From positions 1-19,813 of the forward strand of contig PFHO01000051.1 in the NCBI GenBank assembly GCA_002782345.1: DNA of 19,813 nt. Direction: 5' to 3'. A program made the translations under genes and the position numbers. Position 1 is the first letter of the stretch; the number at the start of each line of letters is the position of its first letter. This DNA is from Candidatus Moranbacteria bacterium CG_4_8_14_3_um_filter_34_16 (GTDB taxonomy: Bacteria; Patescibacteriota; Minisyncoccia; Moranbacterales; UBA2206). Below the pieces are notes generated by a model, which saw only the letters and a list, made by a program, of their open reading frames with translations, searched no databases and was not told the DNA's origin. Below, piece after piece: positions 6,796-14,076 of this stretch.

Positions 6796-6801
6796 GGAAA
6801 T

Positions 6802-6895
6802 GTTTTTGGAAATAGCTGACTTTTTATAGTAAGGCGCCTTTCTCGTATATCTTAGGAGGAAAAAAACTAAAAGTCAAAATTTTTATTGTGTTTTT
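6802..6895 (+). ncRNA. Candidate leader or small RNA with terminator-like hairpin
   Basis: From the predicted start of the 6766-6795 promoter, TGACTTTT-TAT-AGT (from about 6817) can pair with ACTAAAAGTCA (ending near 6877), with a 3-nt bulge. The enclosed region holds the palindrome AAGGCGCCTT and the purine run TTAGGAGGA (6852-6860), a Shine-Dalgarno-like site with no start codon at a usable distance. A T-rich run (AAATTTTTATTGTGTTTTT) follows the stem. This could be a terminated small RNA or an attenuator ahead of the polyprenyl synthase gene. I cannot match it to a known RNA family. Confidence 0.35.
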
Positions 6896-6961
6896 CTCGT
6901 CTCCGTTTTTGCGGTAAGAAACTCTTGCGGAGGAAGTTCCGACGGAGAAGCCAAAGAAAAA

Positions 6962-6990
6962 TTGCCAGAATATTCAAAACACGCTATTAT
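6962..6990 (+). promoter_or_regulatory. Proximal promoter candidate for the polyprenyl synthase gene
   Basis: TTGCCA (6962-6967), a 17-nt spacer and TATTAT (6985-6990). It would give a leader of roughly 35 nt before the ATG at 7032. Confidence 0.55.
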
Positions 6991-7031
6991 AAATTATCGT
7001 AATTAAAGATACTTCTCTCTAGAAAAAAATT

Positions 7032-8102
7032 ATGGAAGCGACAGAAATGCTTGCGGAATATAAGAAAAAACTGGAACCTTTTTTAATCAATTATTTCAAG
7101 CGGAAGATAAAAGAGGCCAATAGGACGGATAAAATAACTCTTCAAACAATCAAAACTATTTCCGATTTTACTTTGGCGTCGGGAAAAAGAATCAGACCGG
7201 CATTGGTATATTACGGTTTTTTGGCGATGGGAGGAAAAGATGGAAAAGAAATTGTGGAAGTTTCTGCCGGAATGGAATTGATTCACACCTTTCTTTTGAT
7301 TCATGATGATATTATAGATAAAGATGAAAAAAGGCATAATGTTCCCACAGTGCATGAAGTGTATAAAAAAATAGGCGAAGAAAACGGTTTTTTCAAAGAC
7401 AACGAACATTTTGGAAATTCTATGGCGATTATTGTCGGCGATATGGCGGCAGCGATGGCAAACGAGATAATTTTCAACGCTCGTTTTTCGCCGGAAATTA
7501 TCATAAGAGCTTTGGATAAAATTCAAAAAATCGTCTATGCCACCATTCCCGGAGAAATGTTGGATGTGATTTTTGAAAATCAAGGCGGAGCGACTGAAAA
7601 GGAAATTTTGGCTATGTTTGAAGCTAAAACTTCTCGGTACACTTTTGAGGGACCGCTTCAATTGGGGGGAATTTTAGCCGGTTGTCAAGAAAAAGATTTG
7701 AAGATTTTTTCTCGCTATTCTTTACCACTGGGAAAAGCTTTCCAACTTCAAGACGATATATTGGGGATTTTTGGAGAAGAAAAAACTCTCGGAAAGCCGG
7801 TGGGATCGGATATCGTTGAAGGAAAACAAACAATTTTGCTGATAAAATCTTTACAAAACGGATCTCGTTCGCAAAGAGAAATTTTGAGGAAAATTTTAGG
7901 GAAAAAAGATTTGAAAAAAGAAGAATTGGAAATTTTTCGGGACATTTTGCGGGAAACCGGAGCGTTGGAATATTGCCAAAATTTGGCGAAAAAATTTGTC
8001 AAAGAAGCAACGGAAGCTTTGAAAGAAATAGATTTCAAAAATCAAGAGGCGAAAAATTTTCTTGAAGGAATCGCCAATTTTATAATTTCTCGTCGGAAGT
8101 GA
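7032..8102 (+). CDS. Polyprenyl (isoprenyl) diphosphate synthase
   Basis: 356 residues. This family condenses isopentenyl diphosphate with allylic diphosphates to make C15-C20 or longer chains. Visible: GKRIRPAL (51-58), the first Asp-rich motif DDIID (92-96) within HTFLLIHDDIID, VGDMAA (135-140), TSRYTFEGPL with the conserved Lys-Thr before it, and the second Asp-rich motif FQLQDDILG (237-245) followed by GKPVGSDIVEGK. The short DDxxD spacing is of the archaeal/GGPP-synthase type rather than the bacterial FPP-synthase DDxxxxD type, but product length cannot be fixed by eye. The gene probably supplies the lipid carrier used by MraY (10164-11273) and the WecA-like enzyme (1098-2147). No ribosome binding site is visible. 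The stop is TGA. Confidence 0.93.
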   Translation: MEATEMLAEYKKKLEPFLINYFKRKIKEANRTDKITLQTIKTISDFTLASGKRIRPALVYYGFLAMGGKDGKEIVEVSAGMELIHTFLLIHDDIIDKDEKRHNVPTVHEVYKKIGEENGFFKDNEHFGNSMAIIVGDMAAAMANEIIFNARFSPEIIIRALDKIQKIVYATIPGEMLDVIFENQGGATEKEILAMFEAKTSRYTFEGPLQLGGILAGCQEKDLKIFSRYSLPLGKAFQLQDDILGIFGEEKTLGKPVGSDIVEGKQTILLIKSLQNGSRSQREILRKILGKKDLKKEELEIFRDILRETGALEYCQNLAKKFVKEATEALKEIDFKNQEAKNFLEGIANFIISRRK

Positions 8103-8288
8103 AATTTAAAAAAAACATTTTTTTTGAAAAATATAGCGCGAAAAATAATTTGAGAAAAATAGAATCGTTTTTTTCAATCAACGGCGAATAAAACGGAGTG
8201 GCGGATATCGGTGGATCGCGCGGACAGGATAAAATTCGGGGGTGGCATTTCTTGGCGACTTATTTTATCAACAATAAACAAATTTTTT

Positions 8289-8870
8289 ATGGAAAAAGAA
8301 AAATCAATTTTGGAAAGTCTTTTGTTTGTCAGCGGAGAACCGCTCAGTTTGGAGAAAATTTCTAAAATTTCTAAAATTAAAAAAGAAGATCTTTTGACTT
8401 ATTTGGGCGAATTGCAAGAAGAATATTTGCGAGAAAAAAGAGGAATGATTATCCTTGAAAAAGGGAAAAGTTTTCAAATGGTTACCCGACCGGAAAATTC
8501 CGAGTTCGTTTCAAGTTTGGTAAAAGGAGAGATTGCTGGAGATTTGAGTCAAGCGGCTTTGGAAGTGATTTCTATCGTGGCGTATCGCGGACCTGTTTCT
8601 CGCGCGGATATTGAAGTTGTGAGAGGGGTGAATTGTTCTTTTACTTTGCGGTCGCTTTTGATGCGCGGACTTTTGGAAAGAGTGGAAAATCCTAACAATA
8701 GCCGAACTTTTCTCTATGAAATTTCGTTTGATTTTTTGAAAAAATTGGGGTTAAAAAGCGTGAAAGAATTGCCGGATTGGGAAAAAATTTCCAAAGACAA
8801 AAGAGCGGAAGATGCCAAAAATTTGAAAGAAAAAAAAGATGAGAGCGGAGAAAACCAAATAAATTTATAA
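8289..8870 (+). CDS. scpB: Segregation and condensation protein B
   Basis: ScpB is the winged-helix subunit that, with ScpA, joins SMC to form the bacterial condensin acting on the nucleoid. Visible: ILESLLFVSGEPLSLEKISK at the start, DLSQAALEVISIVAYRGPVSRADIEVVRGVN in the middle (the family hallmark), then LLMRGLLERV and the second winged helix, with a charged C-terminal tail rich in Lys and Glu. The frame is also open upstream to a GTG at 8211, giving 26 more residues (from VDRADRIKFGG). I chose the ATG at 8289 because the protein then starts at the point where ScpB homologues start. However, GGAG lies 12 nt before the GTG, so the longer form cannot be ruled out. scpA is not adjacent. The next gene begins 9 nt after the stop, suggesting co-transcription. 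Confidence 0.9.
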   Translation: MEKEKSILESLLFVSGEPLSLEKISKISKIKKEDLLTYLGELQEEYLREKRGMIILEKGKSFQMVTRPENSEFVSSLVKGEIAGDLSQAALEVISIVAYRGPVSRADIEVVRGVNCSFTLRSLLMRGLLERVENPNNSRTFLYEISFDFLKKLGLKSVKELPDWEKISKDKRAEDAKNLKEKKDESGENQINL

Positions 8871-8879
8871 GTTATCAAA

Positions 8880-9935
8880 ATGACAGTGAGAGTTTCCAAA
8901 TATAGTTTTTTTTCGATTGTGTTTCTTTTTTCAATCTTATTGTTTTTTTTGAAGATTGATTTTATCTATGAAATGAAAAATGAATCTTCACCGCGAGTTT
9001 TGGGAGAAAGCAATGAAAATGGTTTTTCCGACAGTAGCGGAAAAAATTTTTTGAAAAGTTATGGCAAAGACAATTTTTTTCTTCCGGACACAAACAAAAA
9101 CATTGAATTTGTTCCGGTGAAAAAGAAAGACGTTCAAGATATCAAAATTTGGTCAAAAGCTTCAGTTGCTATAGATGTTGATAGCGGAACGATATTGCAT
9201 TATGATAATGGAAGAAAGAAAACCCAAGTGGCATCGCTTACCAAGATAATGACGGCAATTTTGATAGTGGAGAATGTGCCCAATTTGGAAAAAGAAACAG
9301 TCATTTCCAAAGAAGCGCTTTGGGTTCCTGGAACAGTTGTGGGATGTCCGATGAGCGGTTTTTGCAATAGCAACCGACTTTATGCGGGCGAAAAAATTTC
9401 AATCAGAAATATCTTGCACGCGATGCTTTTGAATAGCGCCAACGACGCCGCCAAATCTTTAGCTATTCATATTTCCGGCGCGGAGGAAAAATTTGTGGAT
9501 ATGATGAATGCCAAAGTCAAAGAATTGGGTTTGAAAGACACTCATTTTTGCACTTCTTCTGGATTGGAAATTGATGAACAAGAACAAAATTGTTATTCTT
9601 CAGCTTACGATATGGCGAGAATCGCTTCATACTCGTTGCAATATGATTTGATTTGGGATATAATGAGAATAGATGAAGAAAAAATTTATTCCAGCGATGG
9701 AAAATATATGCATCAGTTGAAAAATACCGATATTCTTTTGGGGGAAATGGAAAATTGTTTGGGAGGAAAAACTGGTTTTACTCCACTGGCGGGAAAATCT
9801 CTTCTTACGGCGACAGTTGACGAAACCAAAAAACACAGAGTTGTAGCGGTCATTTTGGACGACCCCGATCGTTGGGGGGATATGAGAAGATTGACCCAAT
9901 GGATTTTTGACAGTTATGATTGGAGGAGATATTAA
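8880..9935 (+). CDS. D-alanyl-D-alanine carboxypeptidase (peptidase S11, PBP5-like)
   Basis: 351 residues. It trims the terminal D-Ala of peptidoglycan stem peptides outside the cytoplasmic membrane. An N-terminal hydrophobic segment (about 8-29) serves as signal or anchor. A linker of about 60 residues follows, then the penicillin-binding fold: SLTK (119-122, catalytic Ser and Lys), SAN (186-188, the SxN motif) in LLNSANDAAK, and KTG (297-299) in GGKTGFTPLAGK. Length and motif spacing are normal for DacA-type enzymes. A short segment with two cysteines (156 and 162, GCPMSGFCNSN) sits between the SxxK and SxN motifs; with Cys224, 238 and 293 it allows disulfides in the exported domain. It is tandem to scpB with a 9-nt gap. 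Confidence 0.93.
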   Translation: MTVRVSKYSFFSIVFLFSILLFFLKIDFIYEMKNESSPRVLGESNENGFSDSSGKNFLKSYGKDNFFLPDTNKNIEFVPVKKKDVQDIKIWSKASVAIDVDSGTILHYDNGRKKTQVASLTKIMTAILIVENVPNLEKETVISKEALWVPGTVVGCPMSGFCNSNRLYAGEKISIRNILHAMLLNSANDAAKSLAIHISGAEEKFVDMMNAKVKELGLKDTHFCTSSGLEIDEQEQNCYSSAYDMARIASYSLQYDLIWDIMRIDEEKIYSSDGKYMHQLKNTDILLGEMENCLGGKTGFTPLAGKSLLTATVDETKKHRVVAVILDDPDRWGDMRRLTQWIFDSYDWRRY

Positions 9936-10013
9936 TATTTTTTTAGATTAAATCGTTGCGTGTTTTCGGTTAAAATTATTTAAGAAAATAAGTTGGCTGT
10001 TTTTTTAAAAAAA

Positions 10014-10148
10014 AGGACTTATGCGTTTGTCTCAAAATTACTAAGGCGTAATTTGTGAAATTAAGTTAATCTCGGCTAGTTTAGCCAAAATTAAATTGTT
10101 TTTTGAAAGATTATCCCTATTAATTTTTTCGTCAAACGCATAAGTCCT
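10014..10148 (+). repeat. MITE-like dispersed repeat, copy 3 (subtype B, upstream of mraY)
   Basis: Full copy of 135 bp with perfect 16-bp terminal inverted repeats, AGGACTTATGCGTTTG and CAAACGCATAAGTCCT. Both arms differ from the other copies at the same paired position (C-G to T-A), so the pairing is kept. It ends 15 nt before the mraY start codon and is in the same orientation as the gene. No gene, promoter or terminator was seen between the carboxypeptidase stop (9935) and this copy. Confidence 0.95.
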
Positions 10149-10163
10149 AAAAAATTAAAAAGT

Positions 10164-11273
10164 ATGAATTTTTCTCAAATACAAACGATTCCGGAAGTGG
10201 TAAATATCTTAAAAGTTTTAGTGAGCGGTCTTTTGGCCTTTTTTTTGGCGTTTATTTTTACTCCAATTTTGACTTATTTTTTATATAGAAAGAAAATAGG
10301 AATAAACATAAAAGAAAAATCGGTAAGCGGAGAAGATTTGGTTTATGTGAATAATCTTCATCAATATAAATCAGGAACGCCCACAATGGGAGGGATTTTG
10401 GTTTGGTTTTCCGTTTTGGTTTTGGCTTTGCTTTCCCATTTTGTTTTTCCATATCTGGCGACAGTTTTTCAAACTAATTTCTTGGCGCGTTTGGATTTTT
10501 TCAGCCGTTCTCAAGTGTGGCTTCCGCTTTTTGCTTTAGTTTCTGCCGGAGTTTTGGGTCTTTTTGACGATTATATGAGTGTTAAAAAAATTGGCAAAAA
10601 TAAAGGCGGAGGAATGAGATTTTTAGTGCGTTTCGGTTGGTTGATCGCTATCGCAATTTTAGGTGTATGGTGGTTTTATGTGAAATTGGGCTGGGATATT
10701 TTTCATATCCCGGCAGTGGGAGATTTTAGCATTGGTTTTTGGTATATGCCTTTATTTGTTTTTGTTATTTTATTTTCTGCTATTTCTTCTAATGAAACAG
10801 ACGGATTGGACGGATTGAACGGCGGAATTTTATTAGTCGCTTTTTTTTCTTTCGCGGTAATTTCTTTTTTTCAAAACAAAATTGATTTGGCGTCTTTTTG
10901 CGCCACACTTTCCGGAGCGCTTTTGGCTTTTTTGTGGTTCAATATCTATCCGGCACGATTTTTTATGGGGGACACTGGCGCGGTTTCTATGGGAACAACA
11001 TTGGGTGTAATTGCGATGCTTACCAATTCTGTTTTGGTTTTGTTTATTATTGTTTTTATTTATGTTATTGAATCCGGTTCGGTGGTAATCCAACTTTTTA
11101 GCAAGAAATATCTCAAAAGAAAAGTTTTTTTAGCGGCGCCCATTCATCATCATTTTGAAGCGATGGGCTGGCCGGAAACGAAAGTAACAATGAGAGCGTG
11201 GATTTTTACCTTAGTTACCGCACTTTTGGGTGTGATTATCGGAATTTTGGGTTCGGGCAAACATCATTTTTGA
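10164..11273 (+). CDS. mraY: Phospho-N-acetylmuramoyl-pentapeptide transferase (MraY)
   Basis: 369-residue polytopic membrane enzyme that makes lipid I from UDP-MurNAc-pentapeptide and undecaprenyl phosphate. Visible: KSGTPTMGGILVW (family signature), LFDDY with Asp135-Asp136, the motif SSNETDGLDGLNGG (usual NxxNLTDGLDGLA), FNIYPARFFMGDTGA with the Mg-binding Asp270, and the MraY-specific HHHFE at 328-332 followed by a Trp-rich GWPETKV. About ten hydrophobic segments are apparent. This is the bona fide MraY; the related protein at 1098-2147 lacks Asp270's counterpart. No Shine-Dalgarno sequence precedes the ATG, and the upstream space is occupied by a repeat copy ending 15 nt away. It is not in a typical mur-fts cluster here. 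Confidence 0.97.
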   Translation: MNFSQIQTIPEVVNILKVLVSGLLAFFLAFIFTPILTYFLYRKKIGINIKEKSVSGEDLVYVNNLHQYKSGTPTMGGILVWFSVLVLALLSHFVFPYLATVFQTNFLARLDFFSRSQVWLPLFALVSAGVLGLFDDYMSVKKIGKNKGGGMRFLVRFGWLIAIAILGVWWFYVKLGWDIFHIPAVGDFSIGFWYMPLFVFVILFSAISSNETDGLDGLNGGILLVAFFSFAVISFFQNKIDLASFCATLSGALLAFLWFNIYPARFFMGDTGAVSMGTTLGVIAMLTNSVLVLFIIVFIYVIESGSVVIQLFSKKYLKRKVFLAAPIHHHFEAMGWPETKVTMRAWIFTLVTALLGVIIGILGSGKHHF

Positions 11274-11323
11274 AAAGTTTTTTACGGCAAGAAAATAGAG
11301 ATAAATTATTTTTTAAAAAATAT

Positions 11324-11455
11324 AGGACTTACGCGTTTGCCTCAAAGTTGCTAAAGCATAATTTGCGAAATTAAGTTAATTCCTGCTAGTTTAATTAAGA
11401 TTTAAGCACTTGAGAGAGATTATCATCATTATTTTTTGTTAAATGTGTAAGTCCT
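11324..11455 (+). repeat. MITE-like dispersed repeat, copy 4 (subtype A, upstream of pgk)
   Basis: 132 bp. Left end AGGACTTACGCGTTTGCCTC; right end GTTAAATGTGTAAGTCCT. The core has GAAATTAAGTTAATTCC and TTTAATTAAGATTTAAGC, then TTGAGAGAGATTATC. The arm differences are all G-U compatible when read as + strand RNA. It lies between mraY and pgk, 105 nt before the pgk ATG. Confidence 0.95.
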
Positions 11456-11460
11456 AAAAT

Positions 11461-11538
11461 AATTTAATTCCAGCTAAATCGGCAGAAATTTCACAACTTA
11501 TTTTTTAAATAATTTTAACGCAAATGGGCAAATTCTAA
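11461..11538 (-). repeat. Decayed remnant of the same repeat, minus orientation
   Basis: Aligns with the left half of copy 2 (as it appears on the + strand): AATTTCACAA, then a TAATTTT core, then CAAATGGGCAAATTCTA in place of CAAATGCGTAAGTCCTA, with a deletion in the middle. It abuts copy 4 in opposite orientation. By eye the similarity is roughly 70 percent, so this is a probable, not certain, relic. It fills most of the space before pgk. Confidence 0.55.
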
Positions 11539-11560
11539 AATTGATTGATTAAATTAAACT

Positions 11561-12616
11561 ATGAAAAAAATTCAAGAAACGGACAATGAAAAACTTTTTC
11601 ATCAAAAAATTCTTTTGCGCGCGGATTTCAATGTGAGTATGGAAAAAGGAAAAGTGAAAGAGGCTTTCAAAATTAAATCACTTCAAAAAACTTTGGATTA
11701 TCTTTTGGAAAAAAAATGTCAAGTGGCCATTGCATCTCATTTTGGTCGTCCGGAAGGAAAGATAAAACCGGAGTTTTCTTTGAATTTGATCAAAAACGAA
11801 GCGGAAAAAATTTTGGAACACAAAATGATTTTTGTTTCGGATTGTGTCGGAGAAGAAGTTGTGAAAAGTTTTGAAAAAATAGACAATGGAGGAGAAGTTT
11901 TGCTTTTGGAAAATGTCAGATTCCAAAAAGGGGAAGAAGAAAATGAAGAAAAATTCGCCCAAAAATTGGCGGAAAATTTTGATATTTTTGTCAATGACGC
12001 TTTTAGCGTTTCGCATAGAAACCATGCCTCAGTGGCGGGAGTGACAAAATTTATTCCAAGCTATGCCGGTTTTCAGTTGCAAAAGGAAATTGAAGAAATG
12101 GAAAAATTGAAAAATAATTTTGCTCATCCGGCAATCGCGATTATCGGAGGCGCGAAGATTGAAACCAAAGTGGCGGTGATTGATTTTTTTGAAAAAAGAT
12201 ATGATTTTGTTTTGGTGGGCGGAAAAATTGCCAATGAAGCATTGGATCAAAAAATGATTTTTAGCGAAAAAGTGGTTTTGCCGACGGATTTTGTCGGAGA
12301 TAGATTGGATATTGGAGAAAAAACAATAAAAAAATTTGAAGAAATCATCTCTTGTGCTCAAACAATTGTTTGGAACGGACCGTTGGGAAAATTTGAAGAA
12401 GAAAAATATGCTCGCGGAACATACCAGATTTTAGATTTCATATTGGAACATCTGAAAGATAAAAAGCCTTATGTGGTTTTGGGCGGAGGAGAAACTTTGG
12501 AGATATTGGAAAAAAGAAAAGCGATGGAAAGAATCAGTTTTGTTTCTACCGGCGGAGGAGCAATGTTAGCTTATATCGGAGGAGAAAAAATGCCGGGTTT
12601 GGAAAGTGTGATATAA
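11561..12616 (+). CDS. pgk: Phosphoglycerate kinase, compact form
   Basis: 351 residues, shorter than the usual 390-415. It transfers phosphate from 1,3-bisphosphoglycerate to ADP in the cytosol. Visible: LLRADFNV, SHFGRPEG (substrate-binding), LLENVRF, FVNDAFSVSHRNHAS, GGAKIETKV (nucleotide-binding Lys), WNGPLGKFE, GGGETLE and the C-terminal STGGGAMLAYI. All functional motifs are present, so the missing length comes from shortened surface loops. The first gene of a glycolysis-linked run with eno and gpmI. There is no ribosome binding site before the ATG; repeat copies occupy the upstream region. Confidence 0.97.
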   Translation: MKKIQETDNEKLFHQKILLRADFNVSMEKGKVKEAFKIKSLQKTLDYLLEKKCQVAIASHFGRPEGKIKPEFSLNLIKNEAEKILEHKMIFVSDCVGEEVVKSFEKIDNGGEVLLLENVRFQKGEEENEEKFAQKLAENFDIFVNDAFSVSHRNHASVAGVTKFIPSYAGFQLQKEIEEMEKLKNNFAHPAIAIIGGAKIETKVAVIDFFEKRYDFVLVGGKIANEALDQKMIFSEKVVLPTDFVGDRLDIGEKTIKKFEEIISCAQTIVWNGPLGKFEEEKYARGTYQILDFILEHLKDKKPYVVLGGGETLEILEKRKAMERISFVSTGGGAMLAYIGGEKMPGLESVI

Positions 12617-12663
12617 TCAAAAAACAAAATAGAAAATGTAAAAAATATTTTTTTATTATAATC

Positions 12664-12783
12664 AGGACTTACGCATTTGTCTCAAAATTACTAAGGCGTA
12701 ATTTGTGAAATTAAGTTAATCTCGGCTAGTTTATTTTTTGAAAGATTATCCTTATTAATTTTTTCGTCAAATGTGTAAGTCCT
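12664..12783 (+). repeat. MITE-like dispersed repeat, copy 5 (subtype B, internally deleted, upstream of eno)
   Basis: 120 bp. Nearly identical to copy 3 in its left half (TCTCAAAATTACTAAGGCG, then GAAATTAAGTTAATCTCGGC), but about 15 bp are missing after CTAGTTTA. Ends AGGACTTACGCATTTG and CAAATGTGTAAGTCCT pair fully with one G-U. A TATAAT (12657-12662) lies directly before the left end; if used, the repeat hairpin would sit at the 5' end of the eno mRNA. It ends 18 nt before the eno ATG. Confidence 0.95.
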
Positions 12784-12801
12784 AATAACAATTTTAAATT
12801 T

Positions 12802-14076
12802 ATGTCAAAAATCAAAAAAATTTACGCGCGAGAAATTTTGGATTCGCGAGGCAATCCGACGGTGGAAGTGGAAATGGAATTGGAAACAGGGATAAAATCT
12901 TTATCCGCAGTTCCCAGCGGAGCTTCTACTGGAACTTTTGAAGCGTTGGAACTTAGAGATGAAGACCCGACTCGTTATCTGGGAAAAGGAGTTTTGAAAG
13001 CGGTGAAAAATGTCAATGAAACTCTTGCTGGAGAAATAACAGGAATGGATGTTTTCAATCAAAGAGAAATTGATCAAAAAATGATTGATTTAGATGGAAC
13101 TAAAAATAAATCTAATTTGGGAGCAAACGCTATTTTGGGAATTTCGTTAGCCTGCGCGCGTGCGGCTTCTTTAGAAAAAAACCAACCGTTATATGTTTAT
13201 ATCAAAAAAACATTTCAATTTTCGGAAGAAGAATACAAAACGCCTATTCCAATGTTTAACATTATAAATGGAGGGCAACACAGCGATTCGGGTCTTTCTG
13301 TCCAGGAATATAAATTGGTTCCTCACAAAATAGAAAAATTCAAAGAGCAATTGCGTGCTGGAAGCGAAGTTTTTCACACCTTGGCGAAAATTTTGTCTGA
13401 AAAAGGCTTTAGCGTTTCTGTGGGAGATGAGGGCGGTTTTGCTCCACAACTGGAAAGCAACACTCAAGCGTTGGAACTTATAAATTTGGCGATTGAAAAA
13501 GCGGGCTATGAAAAAGGAGAAGAGTTGAGTATCGGTTTGGATGTCGCGGCCAATTCTTTTTATGACAAAAAAGAAGATATGTATATTTTAAAACCAGAAA
13601 ACACTTTTTTGGGGAAGGAAACACTTATGAATATCTATAATGATTGGATTGAGAAACAAAATGTTATTTCCATAGAAGACGGACTTAGCGAGGAAGATTG
13701 GTCGGGATGGAAAGCGATGAATGAAAAAATAGGCAAAAAAATTATGCTTATTGGCGATGATCTTTTGGTAACCAATGTGGAAAGATTGAAAAAGGCGATT
13801 GAAGAAAAATCTTGCAATGCGGTTTTGATTAAAGTCAATCAAATTGGAACATTATCAGAAACGATTGATTGCATAAAATTGGCGAAAAAGAATGGAATGA
13901 AAACAGTTATTTCTCATCGTTCGGGAGAAACAACGGACGATTTTATTTCCGATTTGGCGGTGGGAACCGAAGCGGAATATATGAAATCTGGTTCGCTTTC
14001 GCGTGGAGAAAGAATTTGCAAATATAACCGGTTATTAAGAATTGAAGAAGAGATTTTAAAAAAAATAAAAATATGA
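12802..14076 (+). CDS. eno: Enolase
   Basis: 424 residues, normal length. It converts 2-phosphoglycerate to phosphoenolpyruvate with Mg. Visible: AREILDSRGNPTVEVE, VPSGASTGTFEALELRD, GANAILGISLA, NIINGGQHSDSGLSVQE (usual NGGxHAxNxLxxQE), SVGDEGGFAPQ with Glu210 as catalytic acid/base partner, GLDVAANSFYD, SIEDGLSEEDW, IGDDLLVTN, KVNQIGTLSET with Lys344 as catalytic base, SHRSGETTD and KSGSLSRGERICKYN. All active-site positions are in place; Ser-Gly-Leu in the NGG region and GTEAEYMKSG (usual GTGAGQIKTG) are mild divergences. The stop overlaps the next start as ATGA (14073-14076), implying translational coupling with gpmI. Confidence 0.98.
   Translation: MSKIKKIYAREILDSRGNPTVEVEMELETGIKSLSAVPSGASTGTFEALELRDEDPTRYLGKGVLKAVKNVNETLAGEITGMDVFNQREIDQKMIDLDGTKNKSNLGANAILGISLACARAASLEKNQPLYVYIKKTFQFSEEEYKTPIPMFNIINGGQHSDSGLSVQEYKLVPHKIEKFKEQLRAGSEVFHTLAKILSEKGFSVSVGDEGGFAPQLESNTQALELINLAIEKAGYEKGEELSIGLDVAANSFYDKKEDMYILKPENTFLGKETLMNIYNDWIEKQNVISIEDGLSEEDWSGWKAMNEKIGKKIMLIGDDLLVTNVERLKKAIEEKSCNAVLIKVNQIGTLSETIDCIKLAKKNGMKTVISHRSGETTDDFISDLAVGTEAEYMKSGSLSRGERICKYNRLLRIEEEILKKIKI

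Noticed and set aside
6900..6948. Signal recognition particle RNA, suggested by GGAGGAAGTTCCG
   Set aside because: The conserved GGAAGGAAGCAGCC-type loop is absent and the pairing does not form the expected long hairpin.
10014..10148. Strong internal promoter common to all repeat copies
   Set aside because: Only the copy at 15878 has a TATAAT; in the others the site reads CATAAT or CGTAAT and the spacing to a TTGTCT-like box is about 14 nt, too short for a confident call.
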